Of a DNA stretch of 32,835 nucleotides, positions 28,830 through 32,835 are shown in pieces; positions within the stretch are counted from its first letter, which is position 1; every line of letters begins with the position of its first letter. Below the pieces are notes generated by a model. It was not told the origin of the DNA. It searched no databases and was given only the letters and a program-made list of their open reading frames with translations. The stretch lies in the IMG/VR virus record IMGVR_UViG_3300044638_003506, positions 1 through 32,835 of that record, one strand, 5' to 3'. The translations under genes and the position numbers were made by a program. This stretch comes from a virus.

Positions 28830-28916
28830 TTAATTCCAGAACAGGCAGATCAGAATGAATAGAACGAATGCCAGCCATAAAAGGAATTGCACGGCGTGAA
28901 GAATAAGGGATTTCAT
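28830..28916 (-). CDS. 28-residue membrane peptide
   Basis: MKSLILHAVQFLLWLAFVLF ILICLFWN: one strongly hydrophobic helix covering almost the whole chain. The ATG follows the stop of the upstream gene by 3 bases. Similar in design to the 28-residue peptide at 12555. Possible role in the host membrane; unproven. Confidence 0.5.
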   Translation of the reverse strand: MKSLILHAVQFLLWLAFVLFILICLFWN

Positions 28917-28919
28917 TGT

Positions 28920-29111
28920 TTATTCTTCCTCATAACCGTCAAACCATACTCCTCTGCTGGTTCCTACTTCCTGCAAGGTCTCCTCTGAACAGGTGCGGGA
29001 ACTGGTTTCCGTATCCCTGCAATGCTCTTGCGCTTCCGCCAGTGTCAATCCCGCGGCGATAATCTCACGATCACCGTCAAAGAATCCTCGGATGATTTTG
29101 TATGTTTTCAC
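28920..29111 (-). CDS. Small conserved phage protein (YKIIR.FFDGDRE type)
   Basis: 63 aa with GTG start 8 bases after GGAG. MKTYKIIRGFFDGDREIIAA, GLTLAEAQEHCRDTETSSRT, then GVWFDGYEEE. The phrases GLTLAEAQEHC.D.ETSS and WFDGYEEE belong to a widespread small phage protein of unknown function. One small alpha/beta domain. Confidence 0.7.
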   Translation of the reverse strand: MKTYKIIRGFFDGDREIIAAGLTLAEAQEHCRDTETSSRTCSEETLQEVGTSRGVWFDGYEEE

Positions 29112-29129
29112 TGTTTTTTCTCCTTTGTT

Positions 29130-29522
29130 TTAGATGTCTTCCTCTGTAAATCCTGCAATGCTCAGGGCATCCCAGAACATAGACTCACAAGCCCCGTTGT
29201 CTTTTGAATCACGGCAAGGCTTTCCAGTTTTTGCGCTGATCTCATTAGCCACTGCACCATTTCCGTTTAGAAGATCGCGGGTTGCGGTCAATGCCTGGAG
29301 GAAGAGCGGCCCGAGGAAGTAATCTTCCGAAAGCTTGCTTTCGAAGCTGGCTTCGTGCGCCTTGGCATAACGGATCAGGCTATCAAGGATCACGATGAGC
29401 GGTTCCGTTCCGTTCATCCCAATGCAATGCGTTTGATGTGCGATCGTTCCGTATGGAACTTTGTCGAAGGCTTTCACCGTCTCGGGCTGATACCCGTAGT
29501 TGTGCGCATAGTACGATTTCAT
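29130..29522 (-). CDS. Hypothetical protein, first gene of leftward operon
   Basis: 130 aa from ATG 29522, chosen because AAGGAG lies 6 bases upstream; an ATG at 29552 would add 10 residues. Helical, with PLIVILDSLIRYAKAHEASF, LSEDYFLGPLFLQALTATRD, LLNG and a Cys pair later (CRDSKDNGACES). The pattern RYA..HE..F...L.EDYFLGP.F......LR.LLNG is familiar from phage hypothetical proteins. Function unknown. Confidence 0.6.
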   Translation of the reverse strand: MKSYYAHNYGYQPETVKAFDKVPYGTIAHQTHCIGMNGTEPLIVILDSLIRYAKAHEASFESKLSEDYFLGPLFLQALTATRDLLNGNGAVANEISAKTGKPCRDSKDNGACESMFWDALSIAGFTEEDI

Positions 29523-29597
29523 TGTTTCTCCTTTTGGTGTTGTGGTGTTCATGTTGTTTTTTTGGTTGTTGCGCTGGCGGGATTGCCAGCTTTTTGC

Positions 29598-29625
29598 ACA
29601 ATACTCAAAGCAGACTTTTCTTCAA
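29598..29625 (-). promoter_or_regulatory. Leftward sigma70-like promoter
   Basis: On the minus strand TTGAAG (29625-29620), spacer 16, TATTGT (29603-29598). Transcription would start near 29591, directly at a hairpin formed by GCTGGC/GCCAGC (29573-29590) that would sit at the very 5' end of the mRNA, 50 bases before the first gene. Read rightwards the same hairpin plus TTTTT would be a short terminator. Confidence 0.45.
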
Positions 29626-29657
29626 TAAATATATTTTCACGATTTGAAAAATAGTTG

Positions 29658-29736
29658 TTGACCCTCCCACTCCATCAGCCTCTAAGGGACATTTGTATGA
29701 CGAAAATATTTTCATGGATCATCACCCATTCATGGA
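29658..29736 (+). promoter_or_regulatory. Rightward promoter and operator-like repeats
   Basis: TTGACC (29658-29663), spacer 17, TCTAAG (29681-29686). Downstream lie a perfect palindrome GAAAATATTTTC (29702-29713), whose right half repeats at 29631 as ATATTTTCA, and a direct repeat TTCATGGA (29711-29718 and 29729-29736). This 330-base divergent region has no gene and is the best candidate for a control switch between the leftward operon and the 29886 gene. Confidence 0.35.
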
Positions 29737-29885
29737 AAATCTCCCCCTTGTCACCATACCAACCACCACGGGAAAACTCGATACAGGCAATCCTCGCGCG
29801 CTGTTATCTTGATGTTATTGATCTATTGACATAAACAAGGAGAAAGTGTCACGTTACAGAAAAGGCAAAGCAAAGGCAAAAAATC

Positions 29886-30374
29886 ATGGCTTCAAAATTA
29901 GCAGTGGACAGGAAACAAGTAAGGGCAACATACGTTGCTACAGGCTCACTAATAGAAGCGGCAAAGGCTCACGGCCTAAAGCCTGCCACGGTTAGACAAT
30001 GGGCAAAGCGTGACCAATGGGAAACTTCAGCCAATGCCCTAAAGCTAGTCGCTAGGGCTGAAGAGATACAGGAACTCAAAAGAGAAAGGAAACATCCCGA
30101 CGCTGTTGCAGTATGTCACGCTGTCGATGCAATCAGTGATGTTTTTCAGAACCAGAAAGAGGGATTTAAGGCGAACATGTCTCAAGCTATGTCCAAAGCA
30201 GGCGAGTATGTCGCCACTTTGCCAGCGGATGCGATCCTTTCAGAGTCTCGTAAGGTCAAAGACATCATGGACACAGCCGGGAAGCTTTACGGATTCGGGG
30301 AAGATGGGTCAAAGGCTGGTTTGTCGGTCAACATTCTGAACCTCACAGCGGATTCCCTCCATAACATCAGATAA
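29886..30374 (+). CDS. Candidate terminase small subunit (HTH protein)
   Basis: 162 aa. N-terminal helix-turn-helix: VRATYVATGSLIEAAKAHGL, KPATVRQWAKRDQWE (residues about 12-46). A helical middle follows (REEL-type, MSQAMSKAGEYVATLPADAI), then KDIMDTAGKLYGFGEDGSKA and a short beta end SVNILNL. This architecture (HTH, oligomerising helices, short C-terminal strand) is that of many TerS proteins, which bind the packaging site and load TerL. The gene lies 10 kb from TerL, beside a region full of inverted repeats. A transcription regulator is the alternative. Confidence 0.5.
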   Translation: MASKLAVDRKQVRATYVATGSLIEAAKAHGLKPATVRQWAKRDQWETSANALKLVARAEEIQELKRERKHPDAVAVCHAVDAISDVFQNQKEGFKANMSQAMSKAGEYVATLPADAILSESRKVKDIMDTAGKLYGFGEDGSKAGLSVNILNLTADSLHNIR

Positions 30375-30620
30375 CAGTCATAGTAAATAGTTATAATATC
30401 GCGACGTTTACAGAGTAGGAAAAGACTTATCGCGATTCCTGGAGTTCATTTGACGATTTAACGTAGGAAGCGGCACGTTAAATAGGGCCACGCGACCAGT
30501 GGCTAGAACATAAAAAAAGGATTCTTTTTTTCTTTAGGGCCGTTGACGCGCACCCCCTGGGACCCTCTAAATTTCGCGGCCACTCTTGCGCGAAAGTCCC
30601 CATACAATTTTTCACCATTT
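30375..30620. other. Non-coding region with inverted repeats, possible packaging site
   Basis: No gene is seen. Features: TATCGCGA twice (about 30397 and 30428); ATTTAACGT (30456-30464) with ACGTTAAAT (30475-30483), a 9-bp stem with 10-base loop; and a larger nested stem GGGAC (30559-30563) plus TTTCGCG (30572-30578) with CGCGAAA (30589-30595) plus GTCCC (30596-30600). Several GCGC/CGCG words concentrate here. The place directly after a TerS candidate is where cos or pac sites often lie. Confidence 0.35.
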
Positions 30621-30633
30621 TCCCAAAGTGACA

Positions 30634-30873
30634 TTATCTTTTCTTTTTCGTCTTTGCTTGGTCGTTCCAGTGGACTTTCCCATAGATTGTTTTTTCCGCT
30701 ACTGATTGTGGTAGTGATTGGACGAAGATTTTGAGTCGGAGTCCGTATTCTGGAGTGAGGAATTTTACTAGGTGTGAGAATTCTTCTCCTTGTGAGGCTA
30801 GTTTGGTAGCTTCTTGGAAGGAGTGGAGGTTGAGTTGGTCGTGTTGGTTATACATGAGAGGTTTAGGGTTCAT
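30634..30873 (-). CDS. Possible small hypothetical protein
   Basis: 79 aa (MNPKPLMYNQHDQLNLHSFQ...); Met7 is an alternative start. The sequence reads as a plausible soluble helical protein (EATKLASQGEEFSHLVKFLT, then RLKIFVQSLPQSVAEKTIYG) with a basic end KKKR. It is isolated, on the opposite strand to its neighbours, and has no clear ribosome binding site. No family recognised, so it may be spurious. Confidence 0.35.
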   Translation of the reverse strand: MNPKPLMYNQHDQLNLHSFQEATKLASQGEEFSHLVKFLTPEYGLRLKIFVQSLPQSVAEKTIYGKVHWNDQAKTKKKR

Positions 30874-30937
30874 TCTAATTTTTTGGTGATGTGTTTAGGT
30901 TTTGGTATAATTTAGACATGATTGGAGTGATATGTCG

Positions 30938-31165
30938 ATGAAATGGTATTTTGTTACCATGTTTTTTGGATATGGAGTTGTGAGTTCCATGTTTGGGTAG
31001 TTGAAGTTGTCATTATGGAAGAAGCAATTCCATTGAGGGATACAGACAAAGCGATGCCTCAAGGAGGTTTGGCGTATCACCCAAACTTCCATTGAGAGCA
31101 AACAGGACTTCGATCCCCCGCTATTTCTATCAAATCGTGCTATTGCAGTATCCTGTATGCGTTAG
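30938..31165 (+). pseudogene. Frameshifted small membrane-protein gene
   Basis: One frame begins MKWYFVTMFFGYGVVSSMFG and stops. The -1 frame over the same place continues FHVWVVEVVIMEEAIPLRDT DK. The original frame then resumes as CLKEVWRITQTSIESKQDFD ending LSNRAIAVSCMR and TAG at 31163. Joined, these give about 75 residues of coherent protein (N-terminal membrane helix, WVVEV strand, C-terminal Cys), like small phage proteins with a TM segment. Two compensating shifts are needed, the first near a run of six T at 30962-30967. Either decay, sequencing error, or recoding. Confidence 0.35.
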
Positions 31166-31170
31166 TCGGA

Positions 31171-31320
31171 TTGGCCTTGCGGCTTTTCCTAGGGATGGGG
31201 TGGCACCCTCCCACGGGGCATGGGTTAATAATTGCACTTGCGTTGATTGGAGTCAAGTGGTATAAAAAATCAAGGCTGGAGAGAGTGGATTCTCTGCCAG
31301 CCTTTAACCTCAACCCATAA
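31171..31320 (+). CDS. Small membrane protein
   Basis: 49 aa if started at TTG 31171, 41 aa from ATG 31195 (MGWHPPTGHGLIIALALIGV KWYKKSRLERV...). One clear transmembrane helix and a basic cytoplasmic tail; the frame stays open upstream with more hydrophobic codons (LYALVGLALRLFLGMGW), suggesting a second helix whose start was lost. It follows the frameshifted gene and ends 6 bases before the next ATG. Confidence 0.4.
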   Translation: MALRLFLGMGWHPPTGHGLIIALALIGVKWYKKSRLERVDSLPAFNLNP

Positions 31321-31326
31321 CAACCT

Positions 31327-31557
31327 ATGAGCGAAGCTGGAGATAAATTAAATGGCGTTGCCTTGGATGGCAAGCGCAGATTTCAAAATGGAGATATAAA
31401 TCCCGACGATGCCGATTTGGTGTGTTGGGGGTATAGGGGAGATGATCCTTGGTGGGTTGACTGGGGGTTATACTGGAAGATGGCAAAGGGGCATAAGGGG
31501 CTTATAAGGCAAAAGAGAAGAATTAATGGCGTTGTGAAAAGGGGGATGCTTAAATGA
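31327..31557 (+). CDS. Small hypothetical protein
   Basis: 76 aa, Trp/Gly/Asp-rich (DADLVCWGYRGDDPWWVDWG, LYWKMAKGHKGLIRQKRRIN) with a basic end. ATGA overlap with the HNH gene, so the two are translated together. Could be a DNA-binding partner of the endonuclease or its own small gene; family not recognised. Confidence 0.5.
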   Translation: MSEAGDKLNGVALDGKRRFQNGDINPDDADLVCWGYRGDDPWWVDWGLYWKMAKGHKGLIRQKRRINGVVKRGMLK

Positions 31558-32036
31558 GACTCACCATTAAGCAGGAGTTGCACAGGGAGTATTTGAGGTC
31601 TCCGTTATGGAGGGAGATTCGGCAGGGTGCGCTAGATTATTATGGATGTATTTGTGGCAAGTGCGGCAAAGATGGAAATGATGTTCACCACCTCACATAT
31701 AAAGGATGGGGTGGGAATGAGCGGATCAGCGATTTGCAGGTATTGTGCAGGGATTGCCATAGTGCAATTCACGCGATTGAACGGGCTACAAAGAATAAAA
31801 ACAGAAGAAGGAAGCGAGTAAATGTGCAAGCGTTGTTTGGGTATCTTACTGAAGATCAAAGAAAAATGATTGAGTTGGAGTTTGGTGGGGTATGTTATTC
31901 CCTGTTGTTTCAAAAAGACAAAATTGGTGAAATGGCTAGAGTTATGGCTAAAAAGATGTTGAATGTGGATGATGTGTATTTTGGAAAAAGGAGATCGAAG
32001 AAAAGCAACAAAACAAGAAAGAGAATCAGATATTGA
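31554..32036 (+). CDS. HNH endonuclease near the candidate packaging region
   Basis: 160 aa. CICGKCGKDGNDVHHLTYKG, then NERISDLQVLCRDCHSAIHA: CxxC, the HH pair, the central Asn, and CxxCH...H complete the HNH/zinc site in the first 80 residues. A basic linker (KNKNRRRKRVN) and a helical C-terminal half follow. Phage HNH proteins near TerS and the packaging site can assist terminase cleavage, so a packaging role is possible besides a homing role. No other homing-type domain is present. Confidence 0.8.
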   Translation: MRLTIKQELHREYLRSPLWREIRQGALDYYGCICGKCGKDGNDVHHLTYKGWGGNERISDLQVLCRDCHSAIHAIERATKNKNRRRKRVNVQALFGYLTEDQRKMIELEFGGVCYSLLFQKDKIGEMARVMAKKMLNVDDVYFGKRRSKKSNKTRKRIRY

Positions 32037-32739
32037 TAACTAGCATTGATTTGTTTTGATTGGTGCTGTGAAATGAATCATGGGTTGATTAGCAGACGCT
32101 TGGATAATCCCCTTATCGGGGAATGTGGGCATATGATTCTAAACACGACTTGTGTTTCAGACTTGATGCCTTAACTCGTCATCCGTTACGAATTGCCCTC
32201 GATTTGGTGTATTAAATCGACTTTTGTTGCGAATTATAACCTATTTGGTATAATCTGGAATTATTACCTTTGGGCAATCTGTCCCTATCGGAATAACAGG
32301 AGTCAATCAAGTTGTCCCTTTCAGAAGGACAGGCATAGTTCCTATTGAATGTAAACACATGAATACTATTAATTACGCACTACTCATTGGTGGTAAGTGA
32401 CTTGCACCATCTTTGAATAGTAATTTTTTAGGGAAATAGTGGGTAGTTTTTCTTGCAAAGCCAAATGATAAACTCCCTAAACTCCCTAAACTCCCTAATT
32501 TGGCTATACCCTATTTCGTGACGCTACAAAACCTCTGCATTTGTCCACATCTGTCTAGGAATTGTAAACAAATTGTACACGATACACATGGCAAGTGTAA
32601 GTGTGCAATGTCAACTATAGCTTTCACTATCGGCAATAGTGTTGGATATAGGAAACTTTAGTTTTTAATGGATTTGTTGAAGATTGGCAGTCGCCGTATG
32701 TGGAATATCTTTACAAAAGATTTCAAATAATGTAATAAA
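32037..32739. other. Non-coding A/T-rich region with short hairpins
   Basis: No convincing gene in 700 bases. Visible elements: TCCCC/GGGGA hairpin at 32108-32122, TCGATTT/AAATCGA at 32199-32220, TGTCC/GGACA around 32323-32342, TGGTG/CACCA around 32380-32410, a 9-bp tandem repeat at 32470-32496, and TTGTAAACAAATTGTACACG near 32562. A frame of 20 codons (MDLLKIGSRRMWNIFTKDFK, 32668-32730) precedes the last gene and could be a leader peptide. The region may hold promoters for the virion genes, or an origin. Confidence 0.35.
32470..32496 (+). repeat. Three tandem AAACTCCCT repeats between inverted flanks
   Basis: AAACTCCCT occurs three times without spacing (32470-32478, 32479-32487, 32488-32496) between CCAAAT (32461-32466) and ATTTGG (32498-32503). 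Iteron-like: direct repeats of a 9-base protein-binding size framed by a short inverted repeat. Confidence 0.7.
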
Positions 32740-32835
32740 ATGTGCATGGGGTGCGACATCTTTTATAGATCATATAGGAAGGATTTTGAGTGGCTGGGGT
32801 ATTCCTTGAAGTCGCTAAACAAGTTTGCAAGCGGG
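32740..32835 (+). CDS. 5' part of a glycosyltransferase-like gene, cut by the window end
   Basis: 32 codons open to the last base: MCMGCDIFYRSYRKDFEWLG YSLKSLNKFASG. A second ATG at 32746 is an alternative start. The phrase FYRSYRKDFEWLGYSLKSLNKF is very like the starts of DUF6492-type glycosyltransferase-like phage proteins (a first beta strand, then a D-x-x-W-L-x-YSL-x-SL helix). If the genome continues beyond the window, the glycosyltransferase-like gene at 53 would be its functional neighbour. Confidence 0.5.
   Translation, partial: MCMGCDIFYRSYRKDFEWLGYSLKSLNKFASG

Noticed and set aside
29846-29995. 49-codon frame from GTG behind AAGGAG, starting MSRYRKGKAKAK
   Set aside because: The ribosome binding site is good, but the frame overlaps the HTH gene at 29886 for most of its length and loses protein-like character; kept only as a possible leader.
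30543-30734. 63-codon plus-strand frame TRTPWDPLNFAATLARKSPY
   Set aside because: Begins in the inverted-repeat region with no ribosome binding site; low-complexity Ser/Phe end.
30895-31101. 68-codon minus-strand frame
   Set aside because: It mirrors the frameshifted plus-strand gene and has no ribosome binding site or recognisable pattern.
1-32835. Temperate phage (prophage) with att site at the tRNA
   Set aside because: No integrase, excisionase or CI-like repressor, and the repeats around the tRNA are too short and too many for an att duplication.

Overview
The window is a piece of a tailed double-stranded DNA bacteriophage genome (Caudoviricetes). The hallmark genes can be read directly: a probable major capsid protein, a large P22-sized portal, a scaffold, a terminase large subunit (TerL), fibre-like virion proteins, an endolysin with holin candidates and a spanin, a DnaB-type helicase, an ERF annealing protein and a PD-(D/E)XK exonuclease. 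The portal size and the absence of any tape-measure or tail-tube gene lean towards a podovirus, but part of the genome is probably outside the window, because an open frame is cut at each end. No integrase, excisionase or CI-like repressor is visible, so a virulent lifestyle is the simpler reading. A lipoprotein-plus-membrane-anchor spanin implies a Gram-negative host. Many start codons follow A-rich stretches with no clear Shine-Dalgarno sequence, while a few have a perfect AGGAGG.

Layout. 1-10001 (+) holds virion and lysis genes: a glycosyltransferase-like protein, a small nuclease, the capsid protein and a terminator, an HNH endonuclease, a series of fibre/appendage genes of which three share an N-terminal module and one carries a related C-terminal motif, then a lysis cassette (two-TM peptide, unimolecular spanin, HNH insertion, holin, muramidase). 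10052-24337 (+) starts at a promoter overlapped by a palindrome. It runs through ERF, a metallophosphoesterase, small coupled genes, portal, an HNH-like endonuclease, DUF3310, scaffold, TerL, a zinc-ribbon peptide, a cytosine methyltransferase with a second long frame lying almost completely on top of it, exonuclease, DnaB helicase and an SSB-like protein. It ends in a predicted pseudoknotted RNA and a strong terminator. 24453-27861 (+) is a chain of small, mostly start/stop-coupled genes including three related coiled-coil proteins. It is followed by tRNA-Gln(UUG) set in short direct repeats and by a bidirectional terminator at 28101-28131.

28138-29522 (-) is a leftward operon of six small genes, two of them too short for usual gene-length cut-offs. 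A divergent control region (about 29553-29885) separates it from a rightward gene that is my candidate terminase small subunit. Downstream of that gene, 30375-30620 is rich in inverted repeats and could be the packaging site. 30634-32036 contains a possible minus-strand gene, a frameshifted gene relic, a small membrane protein, a short hypothetical and another HNH endonuclease. 32037-32739 has no convincing gene and holds short hairpins and a 3 x 9 bp tandem repeat. The window ends inside a new reading frame that looks like another glycosyltransferase-like gene.

How the parts fit. ERF, the exonuclease, the SSB-like protein and DnaB form a recombination/replication set, and no DNA polymerase or primase is seen. 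The order capsid ... portal-scaffold-TerL, with a distant TerS candidate, is unusual for tailed phages. At least four free-standing endonuclease genes sit next to essential genes (capsid, lysis cassette, portal, probable packaging region), the usual pattern for homing endonucleases.
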